A stretch of 64,000 bases of DNA from Nocardioides terrigena (lineage in GTDB: Bacteria > Actinomycetota > Actinomycetes > Propionibacteriales > Nocardioidaceae): contig NZ_PZYY01000004.1 in NCBI RefSeq assembly GCF_003047265.1, positions 124,001 through 188,000 of the forward strand, read 5' to 3'. A program made the translations under genes and the position numbers. How positions within the stretch are numbered: position 1 is the stretch's first letter; each line of letters begins with the position of its first letter. Positions 24,900 through 32,732 of the stretch are shown one piece after another. The notes beneath the pieces were generated by a model. The model did not search any database and was not told the origin of the DNA. It was given only the letters and a program-made list of their open reading frames with translations.

Positions 24900-27235
24900 C
24901 GTCGCTCCTCGTCCCGCAGCAGGGAAGGGCGCGTGGTGGAGTCACGTACGACGCGGGCCCGGCCGCCGACCACGAGCACGGCGGCCGCGGCGAGGACGGC
25001 CGGGACGACCAGCGCCAGGGTCCGGGCCGAGGTGTCGAGGGGCTGCGCCGCCGGCGGGGGCGTGACCAGTGGGAGCCCGCCGAGGAGCAGCTCGACGGCC
25101 AGCCAGCCGCCGACGGTGACCGTCAGCAGGACCAGCACCGCCAGGGACGCGAGCTCGGCGCGACCCGCGCGCCGGGCGGTGGCCACCCCGATGCCGAGGA
25201 CGCGCAGCGCGGCCACGTCGTGGCGGTAGCTGCGCAGGTGCCGGGCCACGCCGGCCGCCAGGGCGAGCAGCGCGACCAGCACGCAGGCCCCGGCCATCAG
25301 GACGTAGGCGCGGGCCTGGTCGGCGCCGGCGGCGGTGCCGATCTCGTCGCGGAGGTCCTCGAGCGAGCGAGGCTCGGTGCCGGTGGTCGCGACCAACCGG
25401 TCGAGGAGCTCGTCGGGGGTGTCCGCGGCGGCCACGATGCCGGAGTCGGCGCTCGGCACCGTGGGACCCGACGCCACCGAGGAGGCCGTGAGGTCGGTCA
25501 GCACGCCGACCGAGCCGACCAGCGGCAGGGCGGCGTACGAGCCCAGCGGGTCGGCCGGGCGCTCGCTGCTGCCCAGGTCGAGGGGCACGGGGTCCTCCAG
25601 GTCGGCCGACAGCAGGCGGACGGGGAGCCCGGACGCGGCGAGCACGAGGGCCGTCGGTCCCTCGGGCAGTGGCGCGACCTCGAGGCCGTCGCGCCGGTTG
25701 GCCGTGATCCGGCGCAGCGGGTCGACGAGGTCGTCGAAGAACCGGTTGTTCTGGTTGGCGCTGATCGACCCCTCGTCGGGTCGCCACGCGAGGTCGGTGA
25801 GGTCGCGCTCGCCGACGACCACCCGCTCGAGGAGCACGACGAAGGGCTCGGGGTCGAGGTTGAAGACGTTGGTGCCCGCACCGTAGATCCGGCGCACGGA
25901 CATCCCGACGAGCTGGCACCCGTCGGCGCACCCGCGCAGCCGGACCGTGCGACTGGCCCGCGCGCCCTCGCTCCTCAGCGTGAGACCGAGGGACGCGGAC
26001 TGCCGGGAGTCGTCGTTGCCGACGTACACGACCTCGAGGCCCATGCCCACCGTCGAGCCCTCGCCCTTCTCGAGGACGCGGGCGTCGACGGTGAGGGTGT
26101 CGCCCTGCAGCGCTAGGTCGGGCAGGTCGGCGGCGAGGTCCGGGACGGCCCCGGCGGCGTCGGCGACCGGGGTGCCGTCGTAGAAGTCGCCCACGACGGA
26201 CTCGAAGCGGTCGGCGTCGACGTAGGCGCGGCGCTCGGCGAGGCGGTCCAGGTTGGGCACCACGGCGGTGGCCATGAGGTGGTCCCCCTCGGGGTCGAGC
26301 TCGCGGGTGAGGGCGAGCGCACCGCGGGCGCCGCCCTCGACCGGGACGACCGTCGGTCCGGCCGCCGAGATCCGCGACTCGGTGTCGGTCCAGTCGTCGA
26401 CGGCGGCGGCGCCGGTCGCGGCAAGGGTGGCCACCACCGCGGCCGCCACGACGAGCCGCAGCGGGGTGACCAGGTCGTCGGCGCGGGCGAGGCGACGGGT
26501 GGCGAGGAAGGGCGCGATGCCGCGACCACCCGTCGTACCGGTTGCGATCCGGGCGCCGAGGCGCAGCAGCCAGATCGCCACCTGTCCGAGGGCGAGGCCG
26601 ACGAGCGCCGGGCCGAGCAGGACGAGGGCGTCCGGGTCGTCGGTGGTCCCCGCACGGGAGCGGTACGCCGCGACGCCGGCGCCGACGATCACCAGGACGC
26701 TCAGGAAGACCGCCACGGTGGTGGCCCGCCGCGGACGCGCCCGGGTGGCGACCTGGACCGCCAGCGGCTCACGGAGCGCCGCGACGGAGGACACCACCAC
26801 GATGGCGAGGCCGCCTAGCGCGGTGCCGAGGGCGGTCAGCAGGGCCGTCCGGTCCAGCGGGTCGGCCGCCTCGCCGAGCCAGAGTGACGTGGACGCGATC
26901 GTCACCCCCGCGCCGAGCGCGACGCCCAGCGCGGTGCCGACGACGATGGCGCCGAGGGGCTCGAGGAGCAGGAACCGCCAGAGCCGCGCGCCGTGGATGC
27001 CGCGCAGCCGGGCCAGGCCGATCTCCTCGCGGCGGGCGGCCGCGAGCTCGGCGCCGATGCTGGGCACGGCGACCGCACCGAGCAGCAGCAGCGGGGCCGC
27101 CAGCAGCCGGGAGGTGCCGGCCGCGGCGGCGAAGCCGAGCACGCCGACGGCACCGCCGACCACCACGGCGGTCATCAGCACGAGGGTCGTCAGGGCGCCC
27201 CGGCGGCTCCAGGCGCCGCGGACGAGGCGGGTCAT
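24896..27235 (-). CDS. FtsX-like ABC transporter permease
   Basis: A 779-residue membrane protein paralogous in plan to its downstream neighbour. There are N-terminal helices (17-60), a helical block to about 290, one large extracytoplasmic domain (about 290-640) and C-terminal helices (GACVLVALLALAAGVARHL, LVLLTVTVGGWLAVELLLG, ALVVPAVLAAAAVLVVGG). It seems shorter, lacking the first external domain. It starts at ATG 27235, 19 bases below the ATPase stop, and overlaps the next permease by 4 bp. Heterodimer formation with that neighbour is likely. Confidence 0.87.
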   Translation of the reverse strand: MTRLVRGAWSRRGALTTLVLMTAVVVGGAVGVLGFAAAAGTSRLLAAPLLLLGAVAVPSIGAELAAARREEIGLARLRGIHGARLWRFLLLEPLGAIVVGTALGVALGAGVTIASTSLWLGEAADPLDRTALLTALGTALGGLAIVVVSSVAALREPLAVQVATRARPRRATTVAVFLSVLVIVGAGVAAYRSRAGTTDDPDALVLLGPALVGLALGQVAIWLLRLGARIATGTTGGRGIAPFLATRRLARADDLVTPLRLVVAAAVVATLAATGAAAVDDWTDTESRISAAGPTVVPVEGGARGALALTRELDPEGDHLMATAVVPNLDRLAERRAYVDADRFESVVGDFYDGTPVADAAGAVPDLAADLPDLALQGDTLTVDARVLEKGEGSTVGMGLEVVYVGNDDSRQSASLGLTLRSEGARASRTVRLRGCADGCQLVGMSVRRIYGAGTNVFNLDPEPFVVLLERVVVGERDLTDLAWRPDEGSISANQNNRFFDDLVDPLRRITANRRDGLEVAPLPEGPTALVLAASGLPVRLLSADLEDPVPLDLGSSERPADPLGSYAALPLVGSVGVLTDLTASSVASGPTVPSADSGIVAAADTPDELLDRLVATTGTEPRSLEDLRDEIGTAAGADQARAYVLMAGACVLVALLALAAGVARHLRSYRHDVAALRVLGIGVATARRAGRAELASLAVLVLLTVTVGGWLAVELLLGGLPLVTPPPAAQPLDTSARTLALVVPAVLAAAAVLVVGGRARVVRDSTTRPSLLRDEERR

Positions 27236-27254
27236 CCCGCCACCTTCGGTCCGG

Positions 27255-27890
27255 TCACACCAGGTGGCCCTCGTCGAGCGCGTAGTGGACGTCGCAGGCC
27301 TCGACCACGGCGGGGTCGTGCGTGGCGACGACGACGACCGCGCCGCGGGCCGCCTCCTCGCGCAGCTCGGTGAGGACGACCCCGCGGTTGCCCTCGTCGA
27401 GCTCGGAGGTCGGCTCGTCGGCCAGCAGGATGCCCGCGCCGACCACGAAGCCGCGGGCGCAGGCGACGCGCTGCATCTGCCCGCCGGAGAGCTCCTCCAC
27501 CTGGCGCTCGCCGAGGTCGGCGATGCCGAACCTGGCCAACGCGGCCTCGGCGTGCTCGTCGGCGTCGGCGGGGGCCACGCCCCGGGCGCGCAGCGCGATC
27601 GAGACGTTCTCCCGGGCCGAGAGGATGGGCACCAGGCCGTAGACCTGCAGGACGAAGGCGACCTCGGGACGCGGGTCGCCGGTGCCCGTCCACGTCGAGG
27701 CGCCGTCGTACGACGCCGTGCCCGACGTCGGCGCGAGCAGCCCGCCGGCGATCGAGAGCAGCGTGGTCTTGCCGGAGCCGCTGGGGCCGGACAGCGCGGT
27801 GACCCGGCCGGCGGGGAACGTCAGCGAGACGTCGTCGAGCAGGGTGCGACCGGCCACGTAGGTCACGTGGTCGAGGACGAGGTCGTTCAC
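27255..27890 (-). CDS. ABC transporter ATP-binding protein
   Basis: A 211-residue MacB/LolD-type ATPase. It has Walker A GPSGSGKTTLL (about 34-44), Q-loop FVLQVYGLVP, signature ELSGGQMQRVACAR, Walker B GILLADEPTSELD with an intact D-loop, and switch His in ATHDP. GTG 27890 overlaps the preceding ATPase stop (GTGA). It powers the two FtsX-like permeases downstream. Confidence 0.92.
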   Translation of the reverse strand: MNDLVLDHVTYVAGRTLLDDVSLTFPAGRVTALSGPSGSGKTTLLSIAGGLLAPTSGTASYDGASTWTGTGDPRPEVAFVLQVYGLVPILSARENVSIALRARGVAPADADEHAEAALARFGIADLGERQVEELSGGQMQRVACARGFVVGAGILLADEPTSELDEGNRGVVLTELREEAARGAVVVVATHDPAVVEACDVHYALDEGHLV

Positions 27891-28786
27891 GCGGGGGTGC
27901 CCTCTCCGTCGGAGCGGCTGACGAGCAGGCGACCGTGCTCGTCCTCCTCGAAGCGCACCAGGGTGCCGGGCGGCCACTCCGCCGCCACGTGGGCGGGCAG
28001 GTGGAGGACGCCATCCTCGCCCACGACGGCGTACTCCGAGCCCTCGCGGCCCTCGGAGCCGACGCGGCCGCCCTTCATGGTGACGGTGCGCGGGAAGGTC
28101 GCGGCGACCTCGGGCTGGTGGGTGACCACGACGATCGTGGTGCCGAAGTCGTCGCCGAGCGAGTGGATCAGGTGGAGGACGTGGTCGCGGTCCTCGTGGC
28201 TGAGCTGGCTGGTCGGCTCGTCGGCGAGCAGCAGCCGCGGCGACGTGGCCACCGAGCAGGCGAGCGCGAGTCGCTGGCGCTGGCCGCCGGACATCGTCGA
28301 GACCACCTGGTCGGACTGCTGCTCGAGCCCGACGCGACCGAGCAGCTCGCTGTCGAGCATCGCGTCCCGGCGCTCGGCGCCGGACAACGACAGGCGGGCG
28401 AAGCCGATGTTCTGGCGGGCGGTGGCGTAGGGCAGCAGGTTGCGGGTCGCGCCCTGGAGCATCGTGCTGACGCTGCGGGAGCGGATCCGGGCGAGGTAGC
28501 GCTCACCCATCCGGGAGATCTCCTCGTCACCGAGGAAGATGCGCCCGGCGCTGGGCTTCTGGATGCCGCCGAGGAGGGTCAGCAGGGTCGACTTGCCGGA
28601 GCCGCTGGGGCCGAGGAAGGCGACCCGCTCGCCCGGGGCGATCGCCAGGTCGACACCGCGCAGGGCGACGACGTCGTGGCCGCCGAAGGTGCGGTAGAGG
28701 TGGACGACCCCCTCGCAGCGGACTCCGAGACCGCCCGCCGACGGTGCCGCGCCGCCCATCGGCGTCGCGAGCGCGTGGTCCTGCAC
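27887..28786 (-). CDS. ABC transporter ATP-binding protein with C-terminal extension
   Basis: A 299-residue ATPase: Walker A FLGPSGSGKSTLL, Q-loop TMLQGATRNLLPYA, signature TMSGGQRQRLALA, Walker B LLLADEPTSQLS, switch His in VVTHQP. The D-loop, normally SALD, reads SQLS, so the conserved Asp is absent, hinting at an asymmetric ATPase pair with its neighbour. About 60 extra C-terminal residues (VLHLPAHVAAEWPPGTLVRF) may form a regulatory domain. GTG 28786 is supported by GGGGGAGG four bases upstream. It leads the exporter operon, divergent from a NarL-type regulator. Confidence 0.9.
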   Translation of the reverse strand: MQDHALATPMGGAAPSAGGLGVRCEGVVHLYRTFGGHDVVALRGVDLAIAPGERVAFLGPSGSGKSTLLTLLGGIQKPSAGRIFLGDEEISRMGERYLARIRSRSVSTMLQGATRNLLPYATARQNIGFARLSLSGAERRDAMLDSELLGRVGLEQQSDQVVSTMSGGQRQRLALACSVATSPRLLLADEPTSQLSHEDRDHVLHLIHSLGDDFGTTIVVVTHQPEVAATFPRTVTMKGGRVGSEGREGSEYAVVGEDGVLHLPAHVAAEWPPGTLVRFEEDEHGRLLVSRSDGEGTPA

Positions 28787-28844
28787 CTGGCCTCCCCCAT
28801 GTCTGATCAACGACCGATTTGAACATACCGCCCGCTCGCCGTCG

Positions 28845-28850
28845 TATGGT
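28845..28850 (+). promoter_or_regulatory. -10 element of a probable leaderless promoter
   Basis: TATGGT ends 6 bp before ATG 28857 and no Shine-Dalgarno is present, so transcription probably starts at the start codon. Confidence 0.45.
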
Positions 28851-28856
28851 GCTGCC

Positions 28857-29525
28857 ATGGTGATCCGCGTTGCACTCGTCAACGACGACGAAGTCGTCGT
28901 CCGTGGCCTCGATGCGATGCTGCGCAACTACGGCGACCGCATCGAGATCGTCGAGCTCGCTGCCCAGAAGAACATCGTCAACGAGGTCGACATCGCGCTC
29001 TACGACACGTTCGGCATGGGCCAGGGCAACGGCCCCGGCGTGTCCCGCCTGCTCGCCAACCCGCGCATCGGCAAGGTCGTCGTCTACACGTGGAACTTCC
29101 AGCCCTGGCTGGCCCGCGAGACGATGGAGCAGGGCGTCTCCGGCTACCTCTCCAAGAGCCTCACCGCCGGCCAGCTGGTCGACGCGCTGCAGGCCGTGGC
29201 CTCCGGGCGGGTCATCGTCTCCCCCGCCCCCAAGGGCAACCGCCTCGTCGGCGGCGACTGGCCGGGTCGCGAGGAGGGCCTCACCGCCCGCGAGGCCGAG
29301 GTGCTGTCCCTCATCACGATGGGCCTGAGCAACCTCGAGATCGCCGACCGCACGTCGCTGTCGGTCAACTCGATCAAGTCCTACATCCGGTCCTGCTACC
29401 GCAAGATCGACGTCGACAGCCGCTCCAAGGCGGTCCTGTGGGGCGTCGCGCACGGGCTGCGCGCCGACCGGGTGCGTGTCATGGGCTCGGTGGCCCAGGA
29501 CACCGGCGGCGAGCGCACCGCCTGA
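28857..29525 (+). CDS. NarL/FixJ-type response regulator
   Basis: A 222-residue protein: receiver (1-125) with NDDE acidic pocket, phospho-acceptor Asp in VDIALYDTFG and Lys in YLSKSLTAG, then a LuxR-type helix-turn-helix (about 143-205; LTAREAEVLSLITMGLSNLEIA, LSVNSIKSYIRSCYRKI). It is divergent from the ABC exporter operon with 70 bp between starts, so it may control it. No kinase is adjacent. It probably has a leaderless message. Confidence 0.9.
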   Translation: MVIRVALVNDDEVVVRGLDAMLRNYGDRIEIVELAAQKNIVNEVDIALYDTFGMGQGNGPGVSRLLANPRIGKVVVYTWNFQPWLARETMEQGVSGYLSKSLTAGQLVDALQAVASGRVIVSPAPKGNRLVGGDWPGREEGLTAREAEVLSLITMGLSNLEIADRTSLSVNSIKSYIRSCYRKIDVDSRSKAVLWGVAHGLRADRVRVMGSVAQDTGGERTA

Positions 29526-29591
29526 TCGCCTGCCCCTCCCCGCGCGGTCCGCGAATCGCCCGGGCTGTTCGGGCGCGCCTACGATCTTCCG

Positions 29592-31112
29592 GTGACTGAG
29601 CAGCCCGGCACCGCCTCCGCCCTCGACCCCGGCATCGACCCGGGCGACCTGGCGACCACCATCCGGGTGCTGGAGCAGCTGCACCACCTGCCCGGCGACC
29701 ACCCCGACCACGTGCGGGTCAAGCGGGCGGCGTCGCACATGTACAAGTCGATCAAGGCCGAGCGCAAGCTCCGCAAGCGCGCCGAGGAGCTGGCCCACGA
29801 CCGCGCGATCACCGAGCTGACAGCCACCGGGTCGCCGGTGCGCATCGACGACGAGACGTCCGGCATCCCGCTCGTCTCCACGGCACCCGGCGCGTTCGCC
29901 GGCGAGCTGATCAACCCCCGCGGCTGCTACATCTGCAAGCAGGACTTCACCCTGGTCGACGCGTTCTACCACTGGCTCTGCCCCTCCTGCGCCGCACTGA
30001 GCCACACCAAGCGCGACCAGCGCACCGACCTCACCGGCCGGCGGGCGCTGATGACGGGCGGGCGCGCCAAGATCGGGATGTACATCGCGCTGCGGCTGCT
30101 CCGCGACGGCGCCCACACCACGATCACGACCCGCTTCCCCAAGGACGCCGTACGCCGCTTCTCCTCGCTGCCCGACAGCGCGGACTGGATCCACCGGCTC
30201 AAGGTGGTGGGCATCGACCTGCGCGACCCGACCCAGGTGGTCTCGCTGGCCGACGACGTCGCGGGCGCCGGTCCCCTCGACATCCTCATCAACAACGCCT
30301 GCCAGACGGTGCGTCGTACGCCGGGCGCCTACGCGCCGCTGGTCGAGGCCGAGCACGCGCCGCTCCCCGAGGACCGGGTGCTGCCCGAGATGGTGACCTT
30401 CGACCGGATCAGCGAGGCGCACCCGGCGGCCATCGCCGGCGCCCTGTCGGACACCGCCGTCGCGCACCACGAGGGCGAGTCGCGGGCCTCCGCCCTGGCC
30501 GCCCACAACGCGGCGAGCATGACGGCGCTCGCGCTGTCGGCCGGGCACGCCTCGCTCGACGCCCACCTCGCCGGGACCGCCGTCGACGCCGGTGGCCTGC
30601 TGCCGGACACGCAGACCAACAACTCGTGGACCCAGACCGTCGGCGAGGTCGACCCGCTCGAGCTCCTCGAGGTGCAGCTGTGCAACTCGATCGCGCCGTT
30701 CCTGCTCGTCTCGCGGCTGCGGCCGGCCCTCGCGGCCGCTGCGCAGGCAGCGGCGTCGCAGCGGGCGTACGTCGTCAACGTCTCGGCGATGGAGGGCCAG
30801 TTCTCTCGCCGCTACAAGGGCGCCGGGCACCCGCACACCAACATGGCCAAGGCCGCGCTCAACATGCTGACCCGTACGTCGGCGGGCGAGATGTTCGAGA
30901 CCGACCGGATCCTGATGACCGCGGTCGACACCGGCTGGATCACCGACGAGCGGCCGCACCAGGACAAGCTGCGGATCGCCGCCGAGGGATGGCACGCGCC
31001 GCTCGACCTCGTCGACGGCGCGGCGCGGGTCTACGACCCGGTCGTGCTGGGTGAGGCGGGCGAGGACCTCTACGGCTGCTTCGTGAAGGACTACCAGCCC
31101 TCGCCCTGGTGA
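29592..31112 (+). CDS. Atypical SDR-family protein with N-terminal zinc ribbon
   Basis: A 506-residue protein. Residues 1-150 include a helical, charged segment and a Cys4 zinc ribbon (C112, C115, C130, C133). A Rossmann domain follows with TGGRAKIG (155-162), LINNACQ, VVNVSAMEG and a HPHTNMAKAALNM motif. At the catalytic YxxxK position the Tyr is replaced (TNMAK), while Lys is retained, so normal dehydrogenase chemistry is doubtful. About 100 residues are inserted between the NNA motif and the catalytic region. GTG 29592 has TACGAT 6 bp upstream and no Shine-Dalgarno. Its substrate is not identifiable; a nucleotide-binding or regulatory role is possible. Confidence 0.75.
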   Translation: MTEQPGTASALDPGIDPGDLATTIRVLEQLHHLPGDHPDHVRVKRAASHMYKSIKAERKLRKRAEELAHDRAITELTATGSPVRIDDETSGIPLVSTAPGAFAGELINPRGCYICKQDFTLVDAFYHWLCPSCAALSHTKRDQRTDLTGRRALMTGGRAKIGMYIALRLLRDGAHTTITTRFPKDAVRRFSSLPDSADWIHRLKVVGIDLRDPTQVVSLADDVAGAGPLDILINNACQTVRRTPGAYAPLVEAEHAPLPEDRVLPEMVTFDRISEAHPAAIAGALSDTAVAHHEGESRASALAAHNAASMTALALSAGHASLDAHLAGTAVDAGGLLPDTQTNNSWTQTVGEVDPLELLEVQLCNSIAPFLLVSRLRPALAAAAQAAASQRAYVVNVSAMEGQFSRRYKGAGHPHTNMAKAALNMLTRTSAGEMFETDRILMTAVDTGWITDERPHQDKLRIAAEGWHAPLDLVDGAARVYDPVVLGEAGEDLYGCFVKDYQPSPW

Positions 31113-31145
31113 TCTGCCTCGCTTCGTGCGCGGGAGGAATCCGGC

Positions 31146-32411
31146 CTATCTGCGTCGGTTGAACCTGATGTCGCCGTTGGGGAGGCGGTCGGTGCGGTAA
31201 CCGGCCGGGTCGTGGGCCCGGTGGTGATGGTGGTTGCAGAGGAGCACGCCGTTGTCGAGGTCGGTCCTGCCGCCGGTCGACCAGGGGTCGAGGTGATGGG
31301 CGTCGCACCAGGTCCCCGGCACGTCACATCCCTCTGCCCGGCAGGTCTTGTCGCGGATCAGGAGTGCCTTGCGCTGGCCGGGTGAGAACAGCCGGCGGGC
31401 GCGTCCGAGGTCGAGCGGGATGCTGTCGCCGCCGAGGACGGCCGGCAGGATCTTGGCCGTGCAGGCTAGGCGTCGGGCCTGGGCTGCGGTGATGAGGTCG
31501 CCGGTGAGCTCGTCTCCTGGCACCAGGCCGGAGCCGAGGAGGTCGGCCGCACCGAGCTCGGCCCTGAGGGAGGCGAGCGGGACGGTGACGACGACCGTGG
31601 TGGCGTCGCCGCCGTGGATCGGCAGCCGCCGAGGGTCAGCCGCCTCGAGGAACTGGATGAACGCCTGCCCCATCCGCTTGGGGTAAGGCAGGCGCGTGAA
31701 CGGGTCGGCCTCGTTCTGCTGCCCCTCGGCGCCGGCACGCGGGTTGCTGAAGGCCTCGAGGTATGTCGCCAGCCTGGTGGCGGCTGCATCCGGCACCCGG
31801 CCGGAGATCCGGGTCGTGCCGTCACCGAGGCGGCGCATCGTCAGCCGGGTCTTGTCAGCGGCAGCGGCCTCGAGCTCGGCCAGCCGTCGCGCTTCGGCCT
31901 CCTCGGCGATCTCGGGCGCCACGACCGTGAGGATGTGTCGCCCGAGTCGGCCGAGCTCCTTGGGACCGAAGTGTCCGGCCTGCTCGACGAGATGCGCCTC
32001 GGCCTTGGCGACCGTGTCGGCGTCGATGCGCGAGGGGAGCGCAGACAGGACGCGGTGGATCACCCGCGCTTGCGCCAGGGTCGCGTCGCCCTCCCGCATC
32101 GCCGTGGCCAGCACCTGGCGCTCACCGTCCAGCGCCTTGGCCAGGGCCAGGTCTGCGCGCGCGTCGGAGAATCGCGTGCGGGTCACCTTCGCCAGCCACC
32201 CGGCCGCGTCCTTCGTCGCGGTCGCCACCGCGAGGTCACCGGCATCGGCCAGGATCCGCAGCCGCAGCTCGGCAAGCTGACCCTCGGCCCGGACCAACTC
32301 GGTCAGCGCGGCGGCCTTGTCATCGGTGGTCATGAACGTCGGGTTGGCGTCACCGACGCTCTTCAGCGTCGAGCGGACGGAGCCCACGGCAGCCACGATC
32401 GGGTGCTCCAC
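31146..32411 (-). CDS. DUF222 / HNH endonuclease-domain protein
   Basis: A 421-residue protein of the DUF222-HNH (13E12-repeat-like) family abundant in actinobacteria. Residues 1-310 form the helical DUF222 region; the C-terminal HNH nuclease has WCDAHHLDPWSTGGRTDL and NGVLLCNHHHHRAHD with CxxC-type Cys pairs (CRAEGCDVPG). These genes are often multicopy and mobile-like; the DNA target is unknown. GTG 32411 is supported by GGAGG 7 bases upstream. Convergent with the SDR gene. A perfect 18-bp dyad lies 27 bp upstream. Confidence 0.9.
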   Translation of the reverse strand: MEHPIVAAVGSVRSTLKSVGDANPTFMTTDDKAAALTELVRAEGQLAELRLRILADAGDLAVATATKDAAGWLAKVTRTRFSDARADLALAKALDGERQVLATAMREGDATLAQARVIHRVLSALPSRIDADTVAKAEAHLVEQAGHFGPKELGRLGRHILTVVAPEIAEEAEARRLAELEAAAADKTRLTMRRLGDGTTRISGRVPDAAATRLATYLEAFSNPRAGAEGQQNEADPFTRLPYPKRMGQAFIQFLEAADPRRLPIHGGDATTVVVTVPLASLRAELGAADLLGSGLVPGDELTGDLITAAQARRLACTAKILPAVLGGDSIPLDLGRARRLFSPGQRKALLIRDKTCRAEGCDVPGTWCDAHHLDPWSTGGRTDLDNGVLLCNHHHHRAHDPAGYRTDRLPNGDIRFNRRR

Positions 32412-32732
32412 GGCCGGCCTCCTCTCGACGACAGTGCGTCACGTGCGTACGTGACTCACAACGGTCGTCGCTCCTGGAGGCCCGGATCCCGGACTATTAC
32501 TCACCCTCGCAACTCGCCCCACCAGCTCGGCAATTCGACTACCCGGTGACTTCGTGGAACGTGGCTCAAACGCTACCGACGATGGATGTCGTTCGCAAGC
32601 CTGTTCGAAGGATCTGTGGATAGAGAATTCTCTTCGACCGCGCCCAATCGCGGCGGAAAGACACAGTGCCAGCCAGCGCTCTCCCATCGCGACCTAAGGA
32701 GGCGTTCGGCCCCGGGAGTTCCGTCTTGGTGG
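32412..32732. other. 321-bp intergenic region, less GC-rich, with an 18-bp dyad
   Basis: No gene is seen. GTCACGT (32438-32444) and ACGTGAC (32449-32455) form a dyad just upstream of the HNH gene, a candidate operator. The rest, about 32490-32680, has visibly more A/T than surrounding DNA (for example TATTACTCACC, GATAGAGAATTCTC), as expected of a junction of acquired DNA. Both flanking genes run on the minus strand, so this region carries the HNH promoter and the end of the MFS gene. Confidence 0.5.

Noticed and set aside
22338..25229. 963-codon plus-strand open frame opposite the FtsX permeases
   Set aside because: Composition (Gly, Arg, Asp, His) is that of an antisense shadow; the minus-strand permeases have clear membrane helices.
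25351..25400. Second copy of the GCGAGC-type REP element in the permease gene
   Set aside because: Only a short GAGCGAGCGAGGCTCG stretch is similar; the outer GGTGGTCGAGG arms are absent.
31146..32411. HNH gene as a homing endonuclease or intein
   Set aside because: It has a full DUF222 domain, its own ribosome-binding site and no interrupted host gene.
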